Assembly: GCA_033557465.1 (NCBI GenBank)
Contig: CM066041.1
Location: 155,719,532 to 155,783,531 of the forward strand
Length of the DNA: 64,000 nt
Direction: 5' to 3'
Source: Ichthyophis bannanicus
Taxonomy: Eukaryota > Chordata > Amphibia > Gymnophiona > Ichthyophiidae
The notes under the pieces are model-generated. The model had not been told where the DNA came from. It saw nothing but the letters and a program-made list of their open reading frames with translations, and made no database searches. Within the stretch, counting starts at the first letter, position 1; every line of letters begins with the position of its first letter. Of the stretch, positions 32,976 to 43,505 are shown in pieces. The position numbers and the translations under genes are program-made.

Positions 32976-33065
32976 CTGGGAGCAAAGTGAGCTAACCTTC
33001 CGGGAATGGTGAGGGGCTCTGGTTGTTCTAGAGCCAGAAATAGTAAGTTCTCTAGGGGCAAGTCA
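31139..33065 (-). CDS. DIRS C RT, RNase H, methyltransferase-like polyprotein
   Basis: Open for 640 codons from 33061 to 31139 with no stop. RT (about residues 60-290): GAIEEVPLPQQG, GGFRPILDLRELN, SLDLKDAYTHILIHP, VLPFGLASAPRVFTKCM and catalytic FPYLDDWLI. RNase H (about 375-495): LTTDASQTGWGAH, ELRAIFLAL, VQTDNQVAMFYVNKQGG, RADRLSRVL, with the four acidic positions present. Methyltransferase-like domain (about 515-600): TPDIDLFASPWNAKLPRF, FLYAFPPIPLIPKT, LIAPRWPRQVWF. The apparent first codon is TTG, and the first ATG lies inside RT (near residue 133), so an AUG start cannot give the whole enzyme. The gag stop TGA (33063-33065) lies one base out of frame just upstream, so +1 recoding is plausible. 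Confidence 0.9.
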
Positions 33066-34870
33066 AAACCCCTGAGGGGGTTGAGCCTGCTGGGGTGTAG
33101 CAGACACTGCAGGCCTTGACTTTACTTGCTTAGATTGCTGATGTTTAGCAGCAAAGCGAGGCTGAGCAGATTGTTGGCCAGTATTTGTGGAAAATCTGGC
33201 CTTCTTGTAGTAAGGCCTCTTAAAAGGCTTCTTTTTGGCAGGAGTAGAAGTAGACTTAGAAAGTCTATCTAGAGTGGCATTTTCTGCGTCCATTTGAGCA
33301 GCTTTAATTTGCCAGTCCTCACCAAATAAGTTCTCACCTGTACAGGGCAGATTCCTTAAGCCATCCACGACCCAGGGTTCTAGGTCAGAAGCCTGGAGCC
33401 AAGCAAGACGTTGGGCTGCAATAGCAATTCCCGAAGCACTGCCTGCAACCTCAAAGGAATCAAAGGCTGCCCTGTTGGAAAACTTGGAGACCTCTGAAAG
33501 TTGTGTCACCACAGAAGTGAAGTCCTCCTTTCTATCCTCAGGGATAAAGGGGGCAAAATGCCGTACCTTCAGGGCAAGTTCTCTGAGAAACATGCCCATA
33601 TAAAGACTGTAGGAATTGATCCTGGCTATAAGCATACTAGCCTGGAAGATCTTTCTACCAAAAGGGTCAAGGGTCTTACATTCTCGCCCTGGAGGGGTAG
33701 AAGAGTGCCTTTTAGGACTCTATCTTTTTCATGGCAAACTTCACCACAATGGAGTGGTGAGGCAGTTGAGTCTTTCGAAACCCAGGAGAAGGAGGGACCT
33801 GGTACATGGTGTCCAACCTACGGGAATGAGGAGACAGTGTTAGAGGAGTCTCCCACAAATCCATCAAGTGTTCTTGAAGGATTTCATGGATAGGCAGGGT
33901 AACTGCCTCTTTAGGAGCTTTGGAGTATCCTAAAATATCCAATTTCTTTGATCTTGGTTCCGTTCCAGAAGATGTAGCAATAGAAAGCCCTTTAGCTACA
34001 TCAACAATGAAATCCTGAAAGGATAAATCCTCTGGAGGAGACATCCTCCTCTTTGGAGAAGAGGGCTCCTCAGGAAGATCAAGCTCAGCAGAGTCATCAG
34101 AGGAATTGAACTCATCAGAAGAATCTGAGTATTCTCTGTGTTTCCAATGCACGATACGCGTACCGACCGATATCGACATCGGGCGTATCGGGCATGGGAT
34201 CGGTATCGGGCAAAAGCCTGAATCCGGCATGCGGAACCGATCGACGCTTGGAAGTCGAAGGTCTCGGCTCCGGTGTGGATACCGGAACCAAAGTCGGTAC
34301 CGATGGAATCGGTACCGAGGGCGTCGCAGCCTTAATGAAAGCCAGAACGGCCTGCTGCATGGTCTGGACAGTATTGCCCATGGACGCCACTGCTGCCTGG
34401 ATGTCGGTACCGGTATCAGCCGGTACCCCAGAGCAGTCTAACAGGTGATCGGTCGAGGCCGTGCCATCGATGTCAACCTGTAACCCCATAGATGGTGCTT
34501 TGGAGACCGGAGCCTCCCGCCGGGGTTTTTTGGCTTGGGCAGAATCCTCGAACTCAAGATTGAGAGCCTCTCGATCTTTTGAAAGAGATTTGCTTTTAGA
34601 GGATTTGCCCACAGAAAGTTTGGTTACCTGAGATCCATCCGGAGAGGAAGACCTGGATGACTGTGATGCTGGATTATCTGAAGCAAACAGCACATGGAAC
34701 TTGTTGGCCCGGTTCTGCATACCACGTTTAGACATCTGGGAGCAGAATGGGCAGTCCGGTATGGAGTGGTCAGGTCCCAAACATTTAAGACACCATTCAT
34801 GGGTGTCTGTGAGAGAAATAACAGCACTGCACTTGGTACACTTTTTAAAACCAGGAGCTGGCCTCTCCAT
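33063..34870 (-). pseudogene. DIRS C Gag
   Basis: Starts with ATG at 34870: APGFKKCTKCSAVIS, DTHEWCLKCLGPDHS, PDCPFCSQMSKRG, a CxxC-H-CxxC-H-CxxC cluster that probably binds zinc. The acidic/serine region follows, with a frame change near 34140 relative to D. The middle part is 33712-34230 (SPPEDLSFQDFIVDVAKGLS), ending with a stop at 33712-33714 where D reads on. The C-terminal part at 33063-33635 has RINSYSLYMGMFLRE, AFDSFEVAGSASGIAIA and PCTGENLFGEDW, and ends QPPQGF then TGA. The first ATG is clear. Two lesions relative to D. Confidence 0.85.
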
Positions 34871-35088
34871 GAGGAGAATTTGTATAGGCCTGAAGGCCTA
34901 GCAAAAGTTACCACGTTGTGCTGAAAATAAAGAATTTTTTTTTTTTTTTTTTAAGAAATAAAGAAAGAGACCGGCGGTACCGGTTTTGGTATGGGGAAGG
35001 CAGGTACGCGGTCAAAAGAAACAAATTAAAATAACAATTTCTTCAGCGGTGACAGGAACACGACCTGCTAGCTCCGCGGAAAAAGAGA

Positions 35089-35249
35089 AACTGAAGAGAG
35101 CTGGTCAGGAAGGCGGGAAGGCAGCGCGCATGCGCTGTGGGAAGCCCCAAAAGCTTTTCATCTGAAAAGCTGGGGAGCTTTCCCGCGCAGGCTCCGTCGG
35201 TTCCGACGTACCCATATGTGAGGACTCATTCCTGCTTGTTCCTGGAGAT
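35089..35249. repeat. DIRS C right ITR
   Basis: Inverted copy of 29686-29845, with the CGTCGGTTCCGACG centre. Confidence 0.9.
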
Positions 35250-35945
35250 AGCCCGATACGCATACCGGGTGGTATCGACATCGGGAGTCATCGGTAACGG
35301 ATCGGTACCGATAGGCATCATTGGACAGGGTACCGCTGCAGTCGACACCGAAGCCAATGTCGATGCAACCAGTACCGGCACCGATATCTGAGCCGGTACC
35401 GACAACGAAGCTTGTTGCGGTACCAGCGGCGTCGCAGCTTGTATGAATGCCGTAATGGCATGCTGCATGGTCAGGACATTCAGACATTCATGACGTCGAT
35501 GGATCAGGAGGTCGGTACCGGCGGATTCCACCAGTACCCCAGAACATTGCAACAGGTGATCGGTCGAGGCCGTGCCATCGATGTCAACCTGTGACCCCAT
35601 AGGAGGAGCTTTGGAAGCCGGAGCTTCCCACCGGGGTACTTTTGCCGGTGCAGGATCCTTGAGGGCAAGCCTGGAGGCATCTCGATGCTTAGAGGGAGAT
35701 CTACCCTTCGAGGACCGGCTGGACTTATGTTTGGTTACCTGAGATCCATAGGAGGAAGAAGCAGCCGCCCTGGAAGACGTCGATGCCACCGAAGCTGCAT
35801 CAGAGGGAAACAGTGTACTGAGCTTGGCTGCTCGGTTCTGTAAACCTCTTTTAGACATCATGGTGCAGGACGGACAATCCGTGATGGAATGGTCAGGACC
35901 CAAACACTTAAGACACCAGTCATGGGTGTCGCTGCAGGAATTTTC
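35250..35945 (-). pseudogene. DIRS B Gag, N-terminal part (right of C)
   Basis: DTHDWCLKCLGPDHS, then TDCPSCTMMSKRGLQ and a serine-rich region, reaching the C insertion at TRYAYRA. Compared with D, the segment carrying the ATG and the first CxxC (APGFKKCTKC) is deleted at about 35935-35950, so B Gag has no start. The DNA from 35260 to 35640 is dense in GGTACCG and GGTATCG motifs. Confidence 0.8.
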
Positions 35946-36149
35946 TGTTAGGCCTAAGGCCCAACAAAGAAAAAATACACTGAAGTGGAACAGAAAGTAT
36001 CTTTTTTTTTTTTTTTTTTTTAAGAAAAAGAAAGAAAAGACCGGCGGTACCGGTCCGACGTCGAAGAAGGCAGACGCGCGACCAAAGAAATAAGATAAAG
36101 AACTTCAGCGGTGACAGGAACAGGACCTGCTGGCTCCGCGGAAAAGAAG

Positions 36150-36314
36150 AACTGGAGAGAGGCGGTTAGGAAAGGTGGGAAGGCAGAGCGCAGGCGCTGT
36201 GGGATGCTCCCAAAAGCTTTCCTTTTTTGGGACGCTGGGGAGCGTTCCCGCGCAGGCTCCGTCGGTACCGACGTACCCATATGTGAAGACTCATTCCTGC
36301 TTGTTCCTGGAGAT
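36150..36314. repeat. DIRS B right ITR
   Basis: Inverted copy of 25146-25309, ending cttgttcctggagat. A T-run (36003-36020) and the GACCGGCGGTACCGGT block (36039-36054) lie just inside it, as in C and D. Confidence 0.9.
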
Positions 36315-36567
36315 CCTATGTTCCCTCGTAGAAGAGCTTGCTTTCAATTGGAAGAGACTCTCCTGTGCATTTATGCCACAGAGGTATTTAAATGTCTATA
36401 ATCTCCCCATCCTGCCTTTCTTCTAAAGTATACATATTAAGATCTTTAGGTCTGTCCTCATATGCTTCATAACAAAGACCACTAACCATTTTAGTAGTTA
36501 CCCTCTGCACCGACTCCAACCTGCTTATATCCAAATGAGGTCGCACCTGAGACTTAGAGGCATTATT
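36315..36567 (-). mobile_element. CR1-like LINE, continuation right of DIRS B
   Basis: Continues the fragment at 24891-25118. The text at 36340-36465 (gcttgctttcaattggaag, tttatgccacagaggtatttaaa, gtatacatattaagatcttta) matches the copy at 63330-63455. Comparison with that copy suggests about 16 bases (cccctttcactctcat) are missing at the B insertion point. Confidence 0.75.
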
Positions 36568-36830
36568 ACTTATTTATTTATTTACATTCTTATATATACC
36601 GCGCTATTCTGCATCAGTGCGGTTTACATTGAACAAACTGAAATTACATTGAACAGGGTATTATAACTTGGAGATAACTATTTTACAGGGAACATGGGCT
36701 ATGGAGGGTTAAGTGGCTTGCCCAAGACCACAAGGAGCACCTGTGGGACTAGAAACCCCAGTCCTTCCGGCCCAAGGTTGCTGTCCTCTAGTGGGATTTG
36801 AACCCCCGACCTTCCAGCCTTCCTTTTTTC
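36568..36830 (-). mobile_element. CORE-like SINE with L2-type tail
   Basis: Read on the minus strand: a tRNA-type B box gggttcaaatccc (about 36790), then cttgggcaagccacttaaccct (two parts near 36710), the conserved core known from MIR and other CORE-SINEs, then gtaaaccgcactg...gcggtatataag and an AAAT tail. The tail matches the 3' ends of the L2 copies at 1-1271 and 41011-41640, so L2 probably mobilised it. The A box is not clear. Confidence 0.7.
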
Positions 36831-36849
36831 TGCTGGCCATTCCGCTCCC

Positions 36850-38245
36850 TATTCACCCAAGCATCCTTCGGCTTTCGCAGTTGCCTTTACCTTACAAAAT
36901 ATTAATGGCTTTATCCTAATATTCCTCAACCTTGCCTCTGCCTTAAACTCTATTCCATACCATCAACTACTACAAAGACTATTGGAGATTGGACTTCAAG
37001 ACACCACACTCAGCTGGTTCAGGTTCTACATGGATTCATGAAAAGTAAAAATTGGTACCAAGACATCTAACCCCTTTATTCAGCAAACAAGTGTATCCAA
37101 GCCTCTCGGCCCTACTTTTTAACATCTTTATCTAACCACTATGTCACATATTCAGAACACACAAAATACAATATCTAATCTATGCAGACAATGTTCTTTA
37201 CCCCCCCCCCCCACCATCAACCTCTTCTCACCTGACTTCACAAGCCTTCAGAAATGCTTCACAGCCTCAGTCTCCACAACTTGCTAATCAAAGAAAAAAA
37301 TGAAAGCCTTGTATGTCACCACTAACCCAACCTTCTCTCCACCAACACCACTGAAATTAGATGACATCAAATTCAAAACCAAATAAAATATATATGCATA
37401 ACAGACCAATAATTGAACTTCCACTCCCACATAAGAACAATCACCTCTGTCTATCACAAGCTAAGAAAGCTAAAACATCTCCGCCCCCTACTCACCCCAG
37501 AATTATTTTGAACCATCTGCCAGGCCATGATCACACCACTACTAGACTACTGTAATATCTACCAGGGCCTCCCAAAGAACACCCTCTACTCTCTACAGAT
37601 GGCCCAGAACACGGTAGCATGAACAATTTTCAGAGTCTCCCACAGATCTCACATCACCCCCATGCTAATACAGTTACATTGGCTCCCTTCACCACCAGAA
37701 TCAAATACACAGTACTCACCACAATATTTAATATCTTACACAAGGAACCTGCTAACAGCCTACAGACCCTCATCTCAAACCCCAGGAATGACAGGGCATG
37801 AAGACAAACTGCCAACCTTCCAATGATCCCTACTCAGAAGGTTAAAAGCAAACAATCTGCAACCAAGTATTCGCCTTATATGTGCCCTCCTTATGGAACT
37901 CCCTGCCTCCAACCCCAAGAGGATACTCTGACACAGCGGAATTAAGGAAAAAATTAAAAATGTTCTTCCAAAAGGAATACAATACACACCTGTACCCACA
38001 GAACCAACCACCCTAGAAGCAGACTATTAACCACTCACTAGTCTCAGCATACTGGAGACTTTTATAAATGTAAAACTGGAAACCTGACCAACAGCTGCCT
38101 AGACCAGCTCTATAAATAGTTAAGAGTGCATGGTTAGCATTGTTACAGTGTTACATACAGCCGTGTTTCACCTTCAGTTACCTATAAACTGCCTTGAATG
38201 GTAGAAGGACTGTATAAAAATAAATTTGCGTAAATAAAATACATA
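36850..38245 (+). mobile_element. L2-like LINE, decayed RT
   Basis: Degenerate plus-strand coding: NLASALNSIPYHQLLQRL and IGLQDTTLSWF (about 36930-37020) match the L2 RT block also readable at 59770-59879 (TAFDTMSHMSLL). A C-run (37200-37212) and many stops follow. C-terminal text LWNSLPPTPRG is at about 37895 and the 3' end at about 38245 (tgtataaaaataaatttgcg). It is very old. Confidence 0.65.
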
Positions 38246-38460
38246 CATGTTTAGCTACTTTAAAATTGTCAGACACAATTACTACTACTACTAGTACTAC
38301 TACTACTACTACTGAGCATTTGTATAGCGCTACCAGTCGTACGCAGCGCTGCACAGACATACAAGAGACAATCCCTGCTCAGAGCTTACAATCTAGTCAA
38401 AACAAAACACAGAAGGTGTAAGCAAGGGTAAAACAAGGGAAGGAAAGGAGATTAGGTGAG

Positions 38461-40345
38461 TCAAGATCCAAAAGCGGCAGCAAAGAGGTGAGCTTTCAAC
38501 CAGGATTTGAAGAGGGTTAGAGAAGGTGCCTGGTGTACAGACACAGGTAGTTTGTTCCAGGCGTAGGGTGCAGCAAGGTGAAAGGAGCGAAGTCTGGAGT
38601 TAGCAGTAGGAGAGAAGGGCACAGATAGAAGCAGCTGGCTAGAAGAGCGGACTTCCTGAGTGGGGTTGTAAGGGGGAGAGATGAGAAGAAAGGTACTGAG
38701 GAGCCGCAGAGTGAATGCATTCATAGGTCAGTAGGAGAAACTTGAACTGGATGCGGAAACGGAGAGGGAGCCAGTGATGTGACCTGAGGAGTAATATGAG
38801 CATGACGAGGCTGGCGGAAGATTAGCCGTGCAGCTGAGTGCTGAATAGATTGAAGCAGAGAGAGATGATTCAAAGGGAGACCAACAAGGAGTAGGTTACA
38901 GTAGTCAAGACGGGAGGTGACTAAGGAGTGGATTAGCATTTTAGTAGTGCATTCAGAGAGGAAGGGGCGGATTTTGCTAATGTTATAGAGAAAGAAACGG
39001 CAGGTCTTAGCTACAAGGTGGATGTGTGTGAAGAAAGAGAGAGGAGTCAAAGATAACCCCCAGATTGCAGGCTGAGGAAACAGGAAGGAGTACAGAGCTA
39101 TCCACAGAGACTGAGAAAGGAGGAAGAGGAGGGGAGGTATTAGGGGGAAAGATAAGTTCAGTCTTGGCCATGTTCAATTTCAAGCGGCGGTGAGACATCC
39201 AGGCAGCAATGTCAGAAAGGCAAGCAGAGATCCGGGTCTGGATTGCCGGAGAGAGTTCAGGCATAGAGAGGTAGATCTGGGAGTCAACAGCATGGTACTG
39301 AAAGCCATGAGAAGAGATAAGCACACCAAGGGACTGGGTATAGAGAGAGAAAAGGAGCAGACCCAAGACAGATCCTTGGGGTACACCAACTGGGAGTGGG
39401 GTAGCAGAGGAGGAGAAGCCACCAGAACACACACTGAAGGAGCAATGGGATAGATAGGAGTAGAACCAGGATAGTACAGAGCCCTTAAAGCCAAGTGAGG
39501 CCAGGGTATATAGAGGAAAAGGTTGTGGTCAACAGTGTTGAAAGCAGCAGAGAGGTCAAGGATGAGGACAGAGTACAGGCCCTTGGATTTTGTCAGGAAC
39601 AAGTCACTGGAGACTTTGGCAAGAGCCGTTTCAGTAAAGGACGAAAGCCAGACTGTAAAGGATTCAGGAGGGCATGAGAGGAGAGGCAGCCGAGGCAGCG
39701 GCGGTGAACCGCATGTTCAAGTAGTTTAGAAATTAATGGAAGGAGAGAGATGGGTTGATAATTAGAAGGACAGGTGGGATCCAGTGAGGGTTTCTTGAGG
39801 AGAGACGTGACCACAGCATGCTTGAAGTCTGCAGGGACAGTTGCAGTGGAGAGCGAAAGGTTGAGAATATGAGAAATGGAAGGGACAACAGTGGAGGAGA
39901 TGGGGCTTAGGAAGCGGGTGGGGATAGGATCAGAGGAGCAGGTGGTGAGTTTGGAGGAAGAAAGAAGGTGTGCAGTTTCTTCTTCAGAGATCACAGGAAA
40001 GGAAGAGAGGGTAGCAGAGGTAGGGGAGAAAAGAGGGGGAGGAGGGGAATTAGCAGACTTTGTGGGGAATTGGAGGGTGATCTTGTGGATTTTGTCATGG
40101 AAATAGTCAGCCAGGGTTTGGACAGAAAGGGAGGGAGGGATCAGAGGCGGAGGCACTTTGAGGAGAAAGCTGAGAGTGGTAAAGAGACGGCGAGGATCAG
40201 AGGCAAGATAGTTAGTTAGATGGACATAGTAGTCTTGTTTGGCAAGAGCTATGGCTGACTGGAAAGAGACAAGCATGAATTTGAAGTGTAGAAAATCTTC
40301 AGGGGGAGTGGGATTTGAGCCAAGCACGCTCAGCGGAATGGGCAC
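38461..40345 (-). pseudogene. L2 reverse transcriptase
   Basis: Pieces from the right: 39593-40345 ([37 protein letters not shown]), 39180-39602 ([15 protein letters not shown]), 39007-39432 ([18 protein letters not shown]), 38721-39050 (LVTSRLDYCNLLLVGLP) and 38461-38724 (LAAPYAWNKLPVSVHQ). The catalytic box reads [10 protein letters not shown] where YADD is expected, so the first aspartate is lost. Frame changes join the pieces. Confidence 0.8.
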
Positions 40346-40990
40346 AGGAGCATAGATGGCGGGTAGTGGGTGAAGGCCAGGGCTGGGGTGCAGAACGTCT
40401 CACAGGACGTGGGGTGGGTGGAGCTAGAGCATCCAGAGCTGAGGAGAGTGCAGCATTATAGGATGTTACTGCCTCGTCAACAGACTTGGATGACAAAGTG
40501 GAAGAAAGAGATGGAGAAATGGTGGAAGAGAGCCAAGGGATCGATAGCATGTAGATTTCTAAATAGGTTGGAGGAGACAGGACGAGGCTGAGGCAGTGGG
40601 GGATGAAGATTAAAGCTTAAAAGGTGATGGTCAGATAAGGGAAGGATAGCTACAGATGTTCAAGGGTAAGGAACTAGAGAAAGATATCAGGTCCAGGCAG
40701 TGGCCATGCTGGTGAGTGGGGGCAGTGGAACAAAGTTGGAGGTCAAATGAGGTGGTGAGGGAGAGGAGCTTTAAAGCATGAGGATCAGAGGGGTTATTGA
40801 CATGAATGTTAAAATCCCCAAGAATAAGAGTGGGGGAGGAGGAATCCAGAAAGAAGGAAAGCCACGAGTCGAAGTCAGTGAGAAAGGTAGAAACAGACTT
40901 ATCAGGAGGTCGATAAACAACAGCTACTCGGAGAAGAAGTGAGGTGAAGAGGCGGATGGAGTGGACTTCGAAAGAGAGAAAGGAGTGAGA
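40346..40990 (-). pseudogene. L2 endonuclease, C-terminal part
   Basis: Minus-strand text includes VYRPPDKSVSTFL (about 40890-40920), LILGDFNIHVNN (about 40800-40835) and LSDHHLL (about 40620-40640). These are the DFN and SDH motifs of AP-type endonucleases in LINEs. The N-terminal catalytic part is beyond the truncation at 41010. Interrupted by stops. Confidence 0.7.
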
Positions 40991-41010
40991 CTGAGGCAGC
41001 AGGAGGGGTT

Positions 41011-41650
41011 GGAATTTATTTTATTTATTTATTTTATTTATTTAACAGTTCTTCTATACCGCTCTATTTTAGATCAGAGCGGTTTACATTTAACATTAAC
41101 TATACAACACAGGCAATTTGAGTTGTATTTACAATAAACAGGGAGATCAACTTGGAAGTAACTGGGGAAAACTATTTACATTGTATTTACACTGGTACCT
41201 GTTTTCAGGCAGAACATATCTACATCTTATTTACACTGGGAGTCTGAATTCTATTTCAGGGAGTACTTCTGAGGGATCAGTTGGTTATCCTTTTTCATGC
41301 TGAGTCTGATTGTTTAGTTGTAGTGAGTGATTGTCTGAGGGGCCACATGTATGATTACTAAGGCTGGATTCGGGGTAGTATGTAGTGAACAGGTGCTGCT
41401 TTAATGCCTTCCTGAAGTGAGTTAGGTAAGTGATGTTTCGAATAAAGGTGGGGAGGGCATTCCATGCTCTAGGTGCATAAATCGTAAAGGCCCTATTTGT
41501 TGTTGCTTTTGTGCATTTCATTATTACTTTTGGGACCTCTAGGGTGTTTTGCATCATGGGTCTTCTGTTTCTGTTCTGTGGTACTTTATGTATCATGAAT
41601 TGGCACGAGGGAGAAAGTAGAAACCCAACACCACCACCACGGCCAGTGGG
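41011..41650 (-). mobile_element. L2 LINE 3' fragment
   Basis: Tail at the left (TTTATTTATTTA, 41019-41042), then taccgctctattttagatcagagcggttt, the L2 stem. The end of ORF2 is at 41285-41659: TTNRAFTIYAPRAWNALP and YLTHFRKALKQHLFTTYY, similar to the end of the L2 at 2-985. No stops in the retained 124 codons. Confidence 0.8.
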
Positions 41651-41865
41651 ACGAAGCATGTGGGAGAAATGATAGCCCTGGGGCAGAGGGCAGCAGTAGA
41701 TGCCCAGGTCCTGCTCTTCTTTCTGGACAGAAGTACCTTACTCCCTACACTATATCCACTCCTTTGGATTTTTGCAGCCCAAATGCATGACCCTGCATTT
41801 TTTAGCATTAAGTTTCATCTGCCAAATTCTAGACCATTCTTCAAGCTTAGCTAAATCCCTCCTCA
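41651..41865 (-). mobile_element. CR1 RT fragment
   Basis: Minus-strand text with NLADE, CRVMHLGC-like and WIAAKIQRSGYSVGSKVLLS, the CR1 segment after the palm. Short and degenerate. It abuts DIRS F. Confidence 0.6.
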
Positions 41866-41959
41866 GGTCCAGAATGGGCTGAAAGGAACCATTCTTTTGG
41901 CATCAGGAAATAACTGGAGTATCTGCCCTAGCCCTACTGATCCAGCGGGAAGGGCATCA

Positions 41960-43158
41960 CCATCTTTAAATGCCACAACCTGTCCAAGGCAATCCGCACA
42001 TCAGCACTTTGATCTCAGACCCAAAAGGGGAGAAGGAATCTGGAATTGGCTCTTTGCATTCCAGATCATAGCCAAACTGAATGGTGTCTAGCCTCCAGCA
42101 AACTTTGACAACCCGGACCCATTTTAGATAGAAAAGGCAAAGCCTGCCTCCAACTGGAGGAACCAAGGAATGGGCCCCAAAACTTTTACTGCGCAGTCCA
42201 GGAGGGTCCTCCTCTGGAAAGGACTGAGTCACTGAGCCCATGCACTCCACAAAAGGACTGAGAATGAGCCTAAGATCCAGAATCAGAGGGGAAGAAAGGT
42301 TTTCCAGGTTGGTGACGAGAGTCCCGAGGCATCCGGGAATCCAGTCAGCATGCCTTCAGTGTATGGGCAGAGGCCGACGAGAAGGGGGCACCAGTCGGCT
42401 TCACAGACCCCTTGGATCAGTTTTCCAGAAGGTATTTTGTTTCAGTAGGTCCTTCACGGGCTTATCGAAAATCTGCTCTAAATGGAAACTTCCCCTTAAA
42501 AACCAGTTGGCCCATCCAAGCTTTGGAAAATGTGTCTGCTGCTCAGTACTGGAGCCAAATCCAACGCTGTGACAGTCATCTGGGCACCATTCCTGGCCAC
42601 TAAATGTAGCATGTCATACATGGCATCAGAAAGGAAGGTCGTAGCCAACTCCAAAGAGGGGTCATATCATTTGGCAGAAGAGACTGAATCCACTGGAGCA
42701 GGGCTCAAGACGTACTGCCAGCTGCAGAATAGCCACCACAATGTCGAAATTGGCTCAACCACAAATCCACCTTACAGTCCATAAAATCCTTTAAGGTCGA
42801 TCCGCCTTCCACAGGTGGTCTGTCTGGTAAGCGCTGTGCCCTATGCATCCAACTTGGGAATGTCAAACCACTCAAGGCACTCCCTCTGGGAGAGTGGAAA
42901 TCTTCTTACACTCTTAACACTTTAGGCAGGTAATCAGGAGAGGCCCACTCTGATCAAATCATATCCTTAATCACATCTGGAAACTGAAAGTAGTGGATTT
43001 TCGCACCCTTGAAGAAGCAGGTATATCTTTGGTGTCTGCTCTGTGCCGGAAGCATTCGTCAAGTTCAAGACAAATGAGACCCTAGCAAACATCACCAACT
43101 CCTTCTTCCGTAATAGGCGGATCACACCAGCCTCCTCACAATCTTCTGAGGGTGAGAA
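41960..43158 (-). pseudogene. DIRS F RT start and Gag C-terminus
   Basis: RT N-terminal text at 41966-42190: FYLKWVRVVKVCWRLDTIQF, FGYDLECKEPIPD, equivalent to the HFAPRWEQITSEQW region of C. Gag text at 42400-42700: LVARNGAQMTVTALDLAPVL, QSLDGPTGF, equivalent to the domain around PCTGENLF in C. It extends to the E insertion at 43158. Heavily broken. Confidence 0.55.
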
Positions 43159-43403
43159 AGTGTAGTTACTTACCTGTAAACAGGTGTTCTCTGGGGACAG
43201 CAGGAATCAGTCCTCATATATGGGTGATACTGACGCCGACAGACCTCATGGAAGCATCTCCCCAGCTTTCAAAGAAAGCCTTTGACAGATGCCACCATGC
43301 ATGTATGATCCCTTTCCCACCCAAGGGTGCCCATCTTGCTCAGTCAGATAACATAGCTAGAGCTGACAAAATACAGCAACTCCACGGGGAGGAGGAAGGG
43401 TTG

Positions 43404-43455
43404 TGAGGACTGAGAATAAGCAGGAAGTCAGTCCTCAAATATGGGACTCCCTAGC
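43404..43455. repeat. DIRS E internal complementary region, reduced
   Basis: Sequence gtgaggactgagaataagcagg then aagtcagtcctcaaatatggg: the two ITR-complementary halves are present, but the dyad-bearing centre found in A, C and D has been lost. Confidence 0.65.
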
Positions 43456-43505
43456 TACAGGCTACTGCAAACCTGTAGAAAACCATGGTCAAGCCATGAG
43501 CAGCA

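Larger units (their letters stand above)
29659..35249 (-). mobile_element. DIRS element C, nearly intact, nested in B
   Basis: Starts agcacagttacttacc (29659) and ends cctggagat (35249). ITRs are 29686-29845 and 35089-35249. The flanking B gag sequence joins when C is left out (cttgtaa on the left, gcccgatacgc on the right), with at most one or two shared bases, so there is no real target duplication. It carries Gag, RT/RNase H/methyltransferase-like and recombinase frames and an internal complementary region, about 5.6 kb in all. It is the best preserved DIRS in the window and is younger than B. Confidence 0.95.
25119..36314 (-). mobile_element. DIRS element B (host of C)
   Basis: Ends are agcacagttacttacc at 25119 and cctggagat at 36314. 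ITRs at 25146-25309 and 36150-36314 match each other more closely than those of C. All DIRS parts are present: recombinase, RT/RNase H/methyltransferase-like, Gag and the internal region. DIRS C is inserted in gag at about 29659-35249, so B without C is about 5.6 kb. Frame changes are present in every gene. It is inserted in a CR1-like remnant (24891-25118 and 36315-36567). Confidence 0.9.
38281..41010 (-). mobile_element. L2 LINE with trinucleotide tail
   Basis: Minus-strand L2 with endonuclease and RT remnants. Its 3' end (left) is a trinucleotide repeat, (ACT)n on the plus strand at about 38281-38313. The 3' UTR block gcatttgtatagcgctacc is shared with 9208-9545. The 5' end abuts another L2 tail at 41011. 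Confidence 0.8.

Noticed and set aside
36790..36805. tRNA gene suggested by a B-box sequence
   Set aside because: No cloverleaf or A box; it belongs to the SINE.
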